Below are positions 1 through 11,639 of a stretch of 64,000 nucleotides of DNA, piece by piece. The stretch covers positions 162,233 to 226,232 of the forward strand of contig VDFB02262673.1 in NCBI GenBank assembly GCA_007258455.2, read 5' to 3'. This stretch comes from Sequoia sempervirens (lineage: Eukaryota > Streptophyta > Pinopsida > Cupressales > Cupressaceae). Each line of letters begins with the position of its first letter. Position 1 is the stretch's first letter. Both the position numbers and the translations under genes were made by a program. The notes under the pieces are model-generated. The model did not search any database, was not told the origin of the DNA, and was given only the letters and a program-made list of their open reading frames with translations.

Positions 1-300
1 AGTGCCAAAAAAGTAGGTCCTAAAAAATAGGGGGCCAAAGTGAAAAACCCTAAAAACTGGGAGGTGTCGGAATTGACTGAAATGACAGTCGATCTTCGTC
101 TCCTGGGCCTCCTAAGTGTGATGGTGACGTTTGCACAATGATCTAGGCTAAAACTCATTTTCTTGACTCGGGTGACCATTCAAAATATTCAGACTCAAAA
201 CCCCAAACGGAGACCAGGCGAAAACCAAGACACAACGATAAAAGCAAACAACAAGGGTCCCCATTTGCAATGGGGCGAGGTGTGAATTAGGTCACAACAT
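1..300. other. No gene seen
   Basis: AT-rich sequence without a convincing reading frame on either strand. It precedes the hairpin-repeat array that begins near 301. Confidence 0.5.
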
Positions 301-577
301 GATGGAATGGCATGATGAATGCCATGACAAAGCAAATTGCTATGGATTGTCATGGCATTCCATCACCATTGAGACCACATTTCTTTGAGGCATTTTTTTG
401 AACAGTTCACTGCCTTGTCTATGCTATTGCTTATTATTATGCTTTGATAGATTTTTTCCAAGCGTCCATAGCTTGTTTAGAAGCGCCTGTTTTAGGCTTT
501 TAGCCATAGCAACAAGGAAGTGAACTATTTGATAAAATGCTTGGGTAAACATGTATGAAAAATGTGGTAGCATAGAC
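301..577. repeat. Hairpin-repeat array, left part
   Basis: Contains a right-hand arm at 350-416 (beginning TCATGGCATTCC, ending CACTGCCTT), then a spacer beginning with TCTATGCTATTGC and ending GTAGCATAGAC. The same arm and spacer recur at 2442-2670 and 2746-2908, so this is one unit of a tandem family. The unit is cut at 577 by the solo LTR 578-2349 and resumes at 2350 with AAGGCAACGAACTG. Confidence 0.75.
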
Positions 578-2349
578 TGAAATATGCTAACCAATTTTTT
601 GCCACAGTTTTACACAATCACCAACACTTGGCCAACTTAATTAGCGTTAGTGCCAAATCCAAAACACTATCAAAGCAACTCTAACCAAGAATGCACCCTA
701 AAACCACTTAAGGGAGAGGGGCGAGCATATGGTCAGAGGATCCCTAGGATCCAAACTTGATACAGAAAAAGAATGCAACTGAATTGAAGATAAAACTCAA
801 CGTCAAGAATGTGCACTCAAGATCCCAGTGAGGGCGAGGGGCTAACATATGATGGAGTACTTATTACAATTTGAAAGTAAACTTAGGCGGATAACCAGCC
901 ATGAAGATTCAACTATCTAATTCATCTGCTGCGGCGGGCATCCACTCAGGAGTGGGAATTCTCCACTTGTTTCAGTGGGTACAATGAAAGATACACTTAT
1001 TCTCCACACTGGCGGTAAACCATCCAGGGGTACTTAATGTGAGAAATAAGAAATAATTGCAACAATAAGGGACTGGAATAGTACTACTGTTTACAGTCTT
1101 ACAAAATAGAAAGAGAGCTACAAAATTACATGAGTAATACAATGATTTCAAGCACCATGATACTAGATGATTCCATGATAAACATTAACAATTATTGATG
1201 AAGAAAGGATTGAAAACTCAAACTGTAACAAGTTTGATATAAAACTGCAATTCTGGAAATGAATAACCAGCAATTGTAAGAATCAATTAAATGCTCATAA
1301 CTTCACCAAAATACCTCCAAATGGTGTGAAACGAAGTGCAATGAACCTCTGGAGGATAGGCGCCCATGACAGGATGAAGAAACAACCTCAAAAATCCCTC
1401 ATTAATTTAATGGCACAATTCCCAATGCACTTGAAATGGTACGGCCATTGAGAGGGGCAATTTTGATAGAATAAAATAAAGACTTCAAATAAAAATATGG
1501 AATTCACTAGAGAGGGTCGCCATCACCTTAGAATTAATATTCTTGAATGCCCAGAACCAAATTAAAATCATACAAGAAGCTAGAAACCAAAATGACTTTC
1601 AGCTATGTAGAAACCAACAACTTGAAAATTGGAAATCACATCAAAATTCACCACTTTGAAGCTCTGTGTGCTAGTCTGATTTGAGAAGCAGTTTGAAAAC
1701 CAACTAGGTGTTATCTTGCAAACACGAAATTGGATGGGAACTAGGAGGTTAGCATTCCTCGAAGTGCAAATTGAGTAATCAATTTGACAACATGACTTTA
1801 GCATAAACATGAGATACCAAATGTTGGAGCAAAGCTTTACTTTTATGGAAAAGGAGAAACTCCTCAAATTCCCTTCAAGGCACGCCAAAAGACACAGATG
1901 ACTTTTCAATTTTCCAAAATTCATATTCCCCCAAGGGTGGCGTCCCACAACAAGGCAACATAAAACTTTTTTTTTTTTAAATATTAACTCCTTCATGAAG
2001 GCGTACCCTCAATGACCCACTTTTTAAAAAAACTTAAAGTGATTTCACTAGGCCAAGGGGTCAACTGGAAAATAGAACATTAATTGCCTTGTATTTATAA
2101 ACATGCCAACAAATACTGCATATTGAAGCTTGCATCAAAAATACCAACTGCTCCAATAAGAATAGAACACACTAAAGCACTGCCAACAGGACCACTGCTA
2201 AAAGTAGTATTTACTATAAATAGTAAACACCCAGAAAATGCCTCAAACCTCCAAGCAAGGAAACCCTAATTTTACCTCAGCGAGCCTATGAGCCTCCGGA
2301 ATAGGCTGATGAGTAACTAAGTTGATCACTGATGAGAAGGGACATTACA
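578..2349 (-). mobile_element. Solo LTR, Ty3/gypsy-type family B
   Basis: On the minus strand it opens TGTAATGTCCCTTCTC and closes GGTTAGCATATTTCA, i.e. TG...CA ends. Flanks are TAGAC (573-577) and TAAAC (2350-2354), a 5-bp TSD with one mismatch; the hairpin array it interrupts has TAGAC at the equivalent place. The end sequence, the CCACTC...GAGTGG hairpin (942-955) and the GC-rich motif at 926-942 match the LTRs of element 3 (52062-54019). No internal region is present, so it is a solo LTR formed by LTR-LTR recombination. Open frames inside are incidental. Confidence 0.88.
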
Positions 2350-3000
2350 TAAACAAGGCAACGAACTGTTTGAAAAAATGCCTCAAAGAAATGCGGTCTC
2401 ATGGTGATGGAATGCCATGACAATCCATAGCAATTTGCTTCTCATGGCATTCCATCACCATGAGACCACATTTCTTTGAGGCATTTTTTTCAAACAGTTC
2501 ATTGCCTTGTTTGTGCTATTGCTTACTATTATGCTTTGATAGATTTTTTCCAAGCATCCATAGCTTGTTCGAAAGCACCTGTTTTAGGCTTTTAGCCATA
2601 GCAGCAAGGCAATGAACCATTTGATAAAATGCTTTGATAGACATGTACGAAAAATGTGTTAGCATAGACAAGGCAGTGAACTCTTTGAAAAAATGCCTCA
2701 GAAATGAGGTCTCATGGTGATGGAATGCCATGACAATCAAAATTGTCTATGCTATTGCTTACTATTATGCTTTTGATAGATTTTTTCTAAGCATCCATAG
2801 CTTGTTCAAAAGCACTTGTTTTAGGCTTTTAGCCATAGCAACAAGGCAGTGAACTATTTGACAAAATGGTTTGGTAGACATGTATGAAAAATGTGAGCAT
2901 AGACAAGGTAGTGAATTGTTTGAAAAAATGCCTCAAAGAAATGTGGTTTGATAGAATGCCATGAAAAGCAAATGCAATTGGCAGTTGCTCCTGGTTATTA
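2350..3000. repeat. Hairpin-repeat array, right part
   Basis: Continuation of the array after the solo LTR. Three successive units can be aligned by their left arms (AAGGCAACGAACTG at 2355, AAGGCAGTGAACTC at 2671, AAGGTAGTGAATTG at 2909) and by spacers of about 160 bp (2509-2670, 2746-2908) containing GCTATTGCTTACTATTATGC. Later units have lost the right arm. No protein is encoded. Confidence 0.75.
2355..2508. repeat. Near-perfect inverted repeat (foldback) unit
   Basis: Left arm 2355-2420 and right arm 2442-2508 are reverse complements over about 66 bp with only a few differences; the loop is about 21 bp. As RNA or single-stranded DNA this would form one long hairpin. It resembles foldback or MITE units, but no TSD was identified because copies are tandem. 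Confidence 0.8.
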
Positions 3001-5222
3001 GTTATGCAATGTGAAGTAATTGCATAACTGCTTAGGTTGACTTTGTAAAAACTATATTGTAATTGAAATTTTGTCATCTATCAGCATCTAGTTATTAGTT
3101 ATGCAATGTGAAGTAATGCTTTGAGTTTGAAAGATGTCCAATGCAATGTAATCAACGATATAAATATAAACTACAAAAATCTATTTTTTCCAATTCATTA
3201 GTTAAACTCTTTATTTTATTTGCTCTCTATATCTCTGTGCTATGGAAATGCCTTTCAATTTCAAAAAAAATAGTTTTTATCTCTCGTTCTACAATTTTTT
3301 ACCTTTTTTTTTCAATCCGATTTTTTCCAAACTTTTTCCCAATTTTTTCAAAAAATCTTATACATTTGGTTTGCCGATTTTTTCCCCAAAAGATTTTTGT
3401 TGCTATGGTCAACTTAAAGGCAGTTTTCAGGGCAATGAAAGGCAGGAGATCATCTCAGTTATTTTTAGGCTATTCAATTGATACATCATCCAATGCTGAG
3501 GATCTGTCAAATAACAGAAATTCTGGATCAAACAGAGGCATTTCATGCAAAACGAAGGAATCAAAGAAAAGTTGAAAAACATCAAAATTCGACTAACTCT
3601 GGCAAAGCCAAGCGCCCCTATCAAGGCGGGGTGCCTAGTTTCTTGTGCCTTAGTTTATTTTTCACTCCGTTCAAAAATTCATCAAACTTCTTCGTTAGGT
3701 CGGTTCCACTTCTCAGAAGATCATTTAGATGCAATGTCGAGGTTCGACAGAGGGTATAAATCATCTCAGTTTTGATCAAGCTTCCCTAATCAACTGACTT
3801 TCAGTCTCTATTGTCCACTGATTGGCGAGACACGGCGAGAAAATAGAGGTCACTAGCTTTCAACAAAAACACGCAAAACGTGGAAAGTGAAAATTTGAAA
3901 ATATAAAAAATTTGGCTAAGTCATAGCATGTTGGGTGGAAATTTCCAAGGAGGGCGCCTAGACTTTCAACACTTGGAAAATGCTTCATCCTAGCTCGTTG
4001 CTTTCCAATTCAGCCTCCGTCGCCGGCAATAGTTGCAGCAAAAGTTAAAAACTGGAGAAAAATAGATAACACTAGAGAGGTTTTACGTGTTTGATGATGT
4101 CATTGAATGCATATGTTTTTTCCCATGCTTTTTGCAGCTACAAAAGAGGAATTCACTGTTGTACATGGAAACGAAGTCAGATTTTTGCATGCTAAGTTTC
4201 TATCTCCATGGATAGACTCCAAAATTATAGGGTTTTGCATGAAAGCCCTTTTTCATGTCCAAACTCTATTTAAGAAAACTTTTAGCATTCAATCTTCATA
4301 ATTTATAGGTTGGCATTCAAAGGAAGAAAGATAGATTTTTCTTCTCATCAAGATATGGAGGCTCAAATGAAGTGTTTTTTTAGTGTTCTTTGTGGATTCG
4401 AGATTGGGAAGCACAGAAGCACGCTTTTTCATGGTCTAATTTTCCAAGGCATCACATTTCAGAAATAGGTGGTCAGCATTTTCAATTTTCATCAATCTGG
4501 GTCTGTAAAGTCCCTTACTAATCTGGTCTAAAATTTTCAGTTTCAATGCTTGGTCATTTAGTCAAACACTTGCCTTACCCACTTGTCCTTGGCTGGTAAA
4601 TTATTTTTGTTTGATGTCTCCCTTATGAATGTTGATAAGTGTATGAAAAGATCTTCCAAAACTTATTTAAATATGCCACTTAATAGACAATGACAGAAAT
4701 ATACACTGCAAAGCAATTATTTGATTTCTAATGACTGGAAACTCATGAAATTTGCAGCTACAGCAACTCAGATATTTTGAAAAACATTTTGCAAGCAAGC
4801 TCTAATCTCCATTATATTGCAACTTGAACTTGAGATTGTTTACAATGTTCAACAACATTCAATACCGATTGCCCTTCAAGAGTGACCAATTACAATGCAT
4901 ACTGAGATAGACTCGGGCTTAATGAAACAATGCTCTCATATGCAGTTCATATTTGTTATCATGGAATATAGCAGCGCTCATTCCACGGATAACCCCCCTA
5001 CGAAACTCGTTCGTTTCCTAGGTTCATGAAGTTCAGGCACGCAAAACGAGGTGATTTTCAATCCACCTTGAAGTGCATTCCAAAGCCTCAAACAGTTAGT
5101 TTGAGCATCCCCCTATGTTTTCCTCGCGAAGACCTTCGAGACGAGCTCCTTCGCGAAGTCTCACTGATCATATTTAGTTAAATTGTGAAAGCTGCAGTTG
5201 TGCCAAAAAAGTGTGCTCTAAT
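3001..5222. other. No gene seen
   Basis: AT-rich sequence with short frames only, no domain I recognise, and no clear transposon ends. Confidence 0.45.
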
Positions 5223-5480
5223 TCATCCAAATTTTTGGCTAAGTGTTGAAAGTGCAGGGGCGCCAAAAATCAGCGACCCTGCATAAAAAGTGATTTTCCA
5301 AAAATATGTAGAAGCGCTAGAAAAGTGCGCTCTTACACATTGTTGTCTAACTCATCCAAATTTTTGGCTAAGTGTTGAAAGTGCAGGGGCGCCAAAAATC
5401 AGCGACCCTGCATAAAAAGTGATTTTCCAAAAATATGTAGAAGCGCTAAAAAAGTGCGCTCTTACACATTGTTGCCAGAC
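5223..5480. repeat. Tandem duplication, 129-bp unit x2
   Basis: The block beginning TCATCCAAATTTTTGGCTAA at 5223 recurs at 5352 almost unchanged, including GTGCAGGGGCGCC and AGAAGCGCTA. Each copy contains small inverted motifs (GCAGGGGC / GCGACCCTGC). Confidence 0.85.
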
Positions 5481-5705
5481 TTAGTCATTTTTTGTGCAAT
5501 GGTGCTGAATTTTAGCACCTTTGCACTTTTTCCAGACTTAGTCATTTTTTGTGCAATGGTGCTGAATTTTAGCACCTTTGCACTTTTCTTCCAGACTTAG
5601 CCAATTTTTGACTATGGCATTATTTTTGGCACCTTTGCACTTTTTCCAGACTTAGTCATTTTTTTTTGTGCAATGGTGCTGAATTTTAGCACCTTTACAC
5701 TTTTG
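5475..5705. repeat. Tandem repeat, ~57-bp unit x4
   Basis: CCAGACTTAG begins units at 5475, 5532, 5591 and 5646 (spacing 57, 59, 55). Units carry the inverted motif GGTGCTGAATTTTAGCACC; the third unit is a divergent version. Confidence 0.85.
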
Positions 5706-5879
5706 GCAGTTTTTATCTTAGTCTCTTCAAACTTGCTCTATTTCCATTCCGGACCCCGTTTCTTTGCTCCCGCATCGTTTTCTGTGCCTAGTTGCTCTTT
5801 TCACGCTTGCTCAACATTGTTTCTCACTTCACGCTTCCCAATGCTACTTTTTCTGCTAACGTTTATTGATTCACCATCC

Positions 5880-6221
5880 TTGCAGTTTCTTTCCAGATTT
5901 CATCAAGTGATCCTAAAGGTGACATCTTCTGATCCAGTGAACTATCCCAGATCTACAAAGAAGCCATTATGCAGCAAGTTGAGGATGATAGTTTTTCCCA
6001 AAGCCTCAATACATATCATTTGCGATATATGGCTGACACTTGATAATCTCAAGACGCATCTTCACGGGTGCAAGAAAATCCATTCATTTGCCAAAAGGTC
6101 GATCACAAGAGCTCACACCCTTGTAGATTACACAGTCAGCCCAGATGATGCGTTCATACAGGAGACCAAGAGGAAGTATGAAGACTCCGCACCCAAAGCA
6201 AGGAACCATGAAGATTCTTGA
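5880..6221 (+). pseudogene. Possible decayed coding remnant, unrecognised
   Basis: An open frame ends at 6221, and a second frame across 5920-6050 also gives protein-like sequence (SQIYKEAIMQQVEDD), so a frameshifted remnant is possible. I recognise no domain. It sits between tandem repeats upstream and an LTR-like segment downstream, a position compatible with the 3' end of an old retroelement ORF. It may equally be chance openness in non-coding DNA. Confidence 0.22.
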
Positions 6222-6230
6222 TCTTCAGTG

Positions 6231-7140
6231 TTAGACATTTCCGGTGCATCCCTTTATGCATCTTGTAAATATTCCCTGACATCTTAAATGTCTTTTTGTA
6301 AAATGTAATTGCACCAAGCTCGAAGATGTAATCTTTTGAAAACAAATTACACTTTGACTTTGGTCAAAGTTAGGTGAGATCTCCTTAAATTGCTCACCTA
6401 ACTTTCCTTGATTTCCTCAATTAGTTTCCTAATTTTGCTCATCCCTCTTTCTATATAATGTGAGGGATTTCTATTGTAAAAGGATCCTTTAGTATTTTGC
6501 AACGAAGTGTTGCCCTTTTTGAAGCAGAATTGTGAAACTTTGCGTTCATACTTTGTGAATGAAATTTGATCAATAAAGAAGAGGATTGCAAACCAGACTT
6601 TGCATTGGATTCGATACTTTTATGAATTGATCTTATTTGGTGGTGATTAGCTTATGGAATCTGAAGGACTCTAAGTAATTCATGTAAACTTTGTGTTACA
6701 TCCTTTATTTAGATTTTCATTTGTGTTTTGTTTATCTTTCGATTGAATGATCTACAAGACTTTGTGCTTGTAATTATTCGTGCTCTTTGGATACTTTGGT
6801 TGGATGATCTACAAGACTTTGCGCTTGTAATTGTTCATGTTGTTCAAGGAATTGCTGCGTCTAAGAAGACTTTGTGCTTCTAACGTGACAAACGACATAC
6901 CTATCACAAATCCACCATTGAAAAAGCTACGGAACGACTTTGTGCCTTCGTGAGCTTTCCCTTTTACTTTATTTGTTTATTGTTAATTACTTCTGGTATC
7001 TCTACGCTTTGCTTTGACAAGATAGAGGTATTGGTATTACTGCTAGTTGATCGTTTAAGTTATTAAGAATTGAGAACTTCGAACAGTGAAGCATTGTAAA
7101 CATCTTCTCTGAAAAAAAAGAGAAAGATGAATGTAACACA
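6231..7140 (+). repeat. Possible decayed LTR
   Basis: Opens with TGTTAGACATTTCCGG and could close at GAATGTAACA. It contains a TATA-like TATATAATG near 6451 and AATAAA near 6572, spaced as U3-R signals usually are. A direct repeat (GATGATCTACAAGACTTTG, starting about 6745 and 6802) lies in the putative U5. No TSD, PBS or partner LTR was seen. Confidence 0.33.
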
Positions 7141-8419
7141 CCCCCCCCACTTCGTAAGTATGGTGTACATTTTGTAATTACTTGTTTGTTTTACTATCGC
7201 TTTTGTCAGCAGTAAGAAGGGTGCCTCCCCTTTCTGAGATGAGAGATTTACATCTCACATAGTTGTGGCTGAAGTCCTAGTTGTGTAATCTATTGGAAAG
7301 CTGATTACATAATTTTCACCCAACAATATTGTCAAGTATATGCAAATTACAATGATGGCTGTAAATGACAACGACTTAATTCTACTTACAAACGAATAAT
7401 CTAAATATTTATAATGCAATTCTAAAATGCAATGATGACAGCTAGATGAATCTTCAATTACAGACTTTAATTTGCTAAGATATGCAAGTATTACAATTAA
7501 GATACCACTGCTGCGGTAGTGAATAGACTCAACCACTTTTACAATTTTACAATGCAATTATATTCTAATCTAAATGATGATGAGGGAACCTAGTTTTGAC
7601 ACCATAGTAAAGAAATGTCTGAGATGCAAAACTTCAGTCAAATCCCTCTAGAGCTAGCTCCCTCTGATGCAAATGGCTATGCCCAGGTTGCTTGAAATGC
7701 AGCGACTTATCTTCTAGCCAAGTTTGAATTTTTCCAAGCCTCAAAACACAAATCGACTTCCTGTATGCAGCGAATCTCTTCCGGATTGTCCAACAACCCT
7801 TCTTTAAGCAAGTTCATATTTTATTCTACCCTCCAATATCAAAATCGAATTTTATATATTTTGACTTATTTGATAATGACGTCCTTCATTCAGCATTCGA
7901 TTTATGTTTGTCTCTTCTGCCAAAGATTGTAGTTGTGTCTATTTTCTTTAAAGAAACCCCTAGCACCGTTTATCTTTAATCAGGAGATGAGACAAACTGC
8001 AAACTCCAACTTGTTGACGTGTTCTCACTTTGTCTTTTTCCTCTTTGTAATTTCTATTGACTTAACTTTAAAAAAGTGTGACCTCAGCTTTTAAGTCGAA
8101 TATTATATTCGATTCTCTTTTGTAATCGAATGACAGCCCCTACTTGGACTCTTTGTGGTGCCAGTCAAGAGATTACGATTTTGTCAAATATAGAATGACC
8201 TCCTCAAATGTTCAATGCCTTCATAAGCAAAGTCGATCTGACTGTACTATAAATGTTGCCTAGAGGAAATCGTTCTTCATCAACAAAATTGATCAGCTAT
8301 TACACAAATTGAATTCCCTATTAAATCAAATTGATCATCAACAAAATTGATCAGCTATTGGCCACAAAATTTGCACCAATGAAGAAGACTGAAAATATCT
8401 CCTCTCAAAAATATTGATC
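7141..8419. other. No gene seen
   Basis: Only short frames with no recognisable domain. A homopolymer C run follows at about 7141. Confidence 0.45.
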
Positions 8420-8550
8420 ACAACAATACATCAGTTGTTGTACCAAATGAAATAATCTTTGCAACAATAAATCAACTGTTGCAATGATGGTGTGGTAATA
8501 AACCAGCTATCACATCAACTCAGCTAGGGCAATAATACATCAACTATTGC
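8420..8550. repeat. Cluster of four short palindromes
   Basis: Four 22-26 bp stem-loops: 8420-8441 (arms ACAACAA/TTGTTGT), 8459-8484 (TTGCAACA/TGTTGCAA), 8491-8514 (TGTGGTA/TATCACA, one G.T) and 8529-8550 (GCAATA/TATTGC). Loops share an ATCAAC-like core; the arms differ between copies but stay self-complementary. Confidence 0.7.
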
Positions 8551-8663
8551 ACCTATCAAAATTCTCCAATGTAGCAACTGTAGAAACCTTGGATGAATTC
8601 CTCCACAACTCCAACTAGAGTTGATCTTTCACAACCAAACCTGGTACTCTAGAGTCTTCAAAG

Positions 8664-9471
8664 CAGTGTTCCACGGGGACGCGTCCCCCCCAATTTCAAC
8701 CATCCCCCCAACCTGTATGTTTCAGAGACTTGGGGACGGCAGAGAAACGTCCCCTCACCGCCCCCCCACCGCCGTTGAGACTTGGGAAACTCCGAGGAAA
8801 CAGCAGGGACGCCTAGATGTCTCCAAGACGTCTCAAGGACTTCTAGTCATCCCTCAAGCGTCTCCCACACTGGGAGGTCCAAAAAAGCAATTCTTTTTAA
8901 AATCTTTTAATTTTCTTGGAATGTGAGCCTTGGGCCAAACCCTCAAGGCTTGTGGGACCCTTCTAAAAGTCATAAGCTAAACAAAACACTCTCATTCTTC
9001 AATTTTTTGCTCACATATGCCATTTGATGTTTTGCAATAACTAGGTGAAGAAGAGGAAAACATGTCGTATTTATGATATGATATTATGACATTTATCATA
9101 AAGATGATTACCTCATTGTAATCATCTTTATGATATGATATTATGATGTGACATGTCATATTTTTGATATTCATATAATAGAAATCTCAAATTCGACAAT
9201 TTTATTTGTCAAATTTTAATATTATATTTACTTTTAGTCTTTTAGTAATAGTATTCAAGTATTTAAAATGTTCGTATTTGCAATTTTATTAATTTTCCAA
9301 AGTTTAATTTGAAATGTTATTCTTAAACATCTTTTTATAACTAGTTATTCAAGTACCATATGTATATCAGCACCGCCCCCCTGGTGTCGTCCCCCCTCCA
9401 TCCCCAAACTTAGACCCCTTGATCCCCCGTCCCCAAGACACATCCCCATTAGGAAACTCCATGGAACACTG
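8664..9471. mobile_element. hAT-type MITE (808 bp)
   Basis: Terminal inverted repeats CAGTGTTCCA / TGGAACACTG with imperfect extension, flanked by 8-bp duplications CTTCAAAG (8656-8663) and CTTCAAAC (9472-9479), 7 of 8 identical. An 8-bp TSD and CAG-starting TIRs are hallmarks of hAT. No transposase is encoded. Both subterminal regions are rich in GGGGACG/CGTCCCC, the kind of repeated motif hAT transposases bind; this role is inferred. Confidence 0.88.
9094..9135. repeat. Perfect hairpin inside the MITE
   Basis: Arms 9094-9111 and 9118-9135 (TATCATAAAGATGATTAC and its complement) are exact, with a 6-base loop CTCATT. Flanking TATGATATGATATTATGA repeats extend the similarity on both sides. 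Confidence 0.9.
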
Positions 9472-9838
9472 CTTCAAACCCTCGAGCGAGCAAAGCATTC
9501 AAGCTTTCTTTACCAACTAGTAATGAGAAGTGAAATCCAAATCAAGCATGCTTGAATGACTAGCTATTAGCTCCTTATATAGTTTTCTCAACACATCTCC
9601 AAGAAGCTTCTAGAAATAATAATATTTTATTCCTTTATGTGACTTTATGATATAATATTTATTTTAAGTCACTTTATTAAATTAATTAAATATAAAGTCA
9701 TATTTTAATTTTACTTTATTGAAATAATTTTATAAATAATTAATTTAATACTTACTCCCTTATTTCTCCTGTTTAGTCTTCGGGAATAAATAAAGGCTAA
9801 ACGCTCATCAAGGTGGCTATCCAAAAGGGGACATGATA

Positions 9839-11250
9839 GGGTCCACTTCCTTTTTGCTCCTCTTGAAGATTGGGAAATTTTAATTTTCCGAAAATCTGCT
9901 TTTTTAGCCCCCTTTTTTTAGGGAGATCTACTTTTTTTTGGAAAAAATCAACTTTTTCAAAATCTGATGAACTGGGTCTCTTTCGAACAAGATTGTCTAC
10001 AAAACCCAGACCTCAACTTTTTTTAGGAAATTTGTTTTTTTTGGGAGAAAAATCAGCAACTTATTTTTAGTAGTTTGTGCAAAAAATTTCCGAACATAGG
10101 TGTGTTTATAGTCAAAATTCAAGATTTTCATCATACAATACTCTTTCATTGAAAAATCAGGAGAAGCATCAGAAGCATAAATTTGCAGAAGAAATAGAGG
10201 AATGTCAGAGAATGGTCGCAAGGTAAAAAAAAGAGATGTGTTGAAGCAAGAGGATATATTTATAAAAGTTAATCACTCTAGTTGCAGAGCCACCAAAATT
10301 ATCAATGAGTGAGTCACCTTTTGGGGCAGTGATGTTTTCTAAGAATAGAACTCAAAAAGAAGCAGTTAACTTGATGCCTTTTCCAAGTTAAACTTGTTGT
10401 TCTCATTCATGCATATCTATTCTTTGTGAAATATCTGATGAAGTTGGAGTTATTCTTGCTTTTAAATAATTTAATTGATTTTAGCAAGTGATTAGTTGTT
10501 AGTTATCTTTTGTTTAATCTTAGAAATAAAGCTTGTATGTTGGCAAGTCTAGTTGTAAAAGCAAGGAGATTTTAGGGTTCCCTACTCCTTGTTTGTGTAT
10601 AAATAAGGGCAGCCCTGCCCATTTCTTTTCAACTGTTATTGTGATAACAAATTGTTGAGCCTACTTTTGCCTACAACATTGTTATTCAGTGTCTGTTCAC
10701 TTTGTGTAAGAGCAAGTTTGCAAGCCTGTCTTTGCTGTAGATTATTGTTTAGTTCATGTTCAATCTGTGTCTAGTGTAATTATTGTTGGAAACTTAAGGA
10801 AATCTCATGCCTACTCTGCTCTAATCTACTTTCTCAAATTTTATTTTATGTGTTTTGATTACATAATCTTTATTTCAGCTTGCATCTTATAAGTACAATG
10901 AGTCTTCGAGTGTGATCTGGGAGTAAGTATATTTAAGCTTATGTGTTATCAAATGATTCCTCGTTTACTTCTAACTCTCAAGCTCTGAGTTTAGTTGAGT
11001 TGGTAGAAGCGTCTTTAGTTTAGGCCTAGTTGTAGTTGAAGTTCTGGAAAAAAGAAAACCTCAGCTACGACGCAAAGAGTTTTATAACCTTGTACTCTTA
11101 GCTGAGAACAAAAAGATTGGAAATAGTTTAAGTATTCCTTTTTTAAGCATCATCTGCAAAGAGGGAGCTTCCCCTCCTATTTTGAAGAGCAATTCAACTG
11201 TGCATAGCTGTCCATTTCTAATCCGCATTCCAGAGGTGCGAATTGAAACG

Positions 11251-11253
<3 letters not shown>
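9839..11253. other. No gene seen
   Basis: T-rich tracts at 9895-10060. A TATA-like TATAAATAAGG at about 10598 lies in sequence that resembles a decayed LTR or leader, but I cannot place boundaries. Confidence 0.4.

Positions 11254-11309
<56 letters not shown>
11254..11309. repeat. (AT)n microsatellite, ~28 repeats
   Basis: Uninterrupted alternating AT from 11254 to 11309. It produces a meaningless Tyr-Ile repeat in an overlapping frame. Confidence 0.98.
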
Positions 11310-11312
<3 letters not shown>

Positions 11313-11639
11313 TACAAAATCATAGATTAAATCCATGGCATTAAAAAAAAAGAGAAAAAAAAAAGTTTATGGCTTAGATGGGCCTGCATCACTTGTCTCA
11401 ACATCCATAGCTATATGCTAAGTTTTGTGCAAGCATTTAACATAGGTCCTCAAGAATGATGCATCCATGATATCTATGTTTATATTAGTGACACTAGCAT
11501 GCAAGGGGTCTACTTATGCTCTATCCTCCTTTACCATGGCACTTCTACCTCTATCCTCTAGATCAACTTGATCAACCCATGCAAAGTCCTTGTTGAAAAA
11601 TCCTTGTCATGCCCTAAAATTTTACACTTAAGACATGAA

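Larger units (their letters stand above)
8579..9838 (-). repeat. Probable decayed LTR, family A-like, with nested MITE
   Basis: The left edge reads TGTAGAAACC and the right edge GGGGACATGATA, matching the ends of the element 2 LTRs on the minus strand. The interior has the AT-rich block with TATAAAGTCAT motifs typical of these LTRs. No matching TSD was found (GCAAC versus GGGTC), so the boundaries or the solo-LTR status are uncertain. The MITE 8664-9471 lies inside. Confidence 0.4.

Noticed and set aside
301..3000. CRISPR-like regular repeat array
   Set aside because: Units are long hairpins with similar spacers in a plant-type genome; this is a foldback tandem array, not a CRISPR array.
11082..11336. 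84-aa frame with a Tyr-Ile repeat
   Set aside because: It is the (AT)28 microsatellite read as codons.
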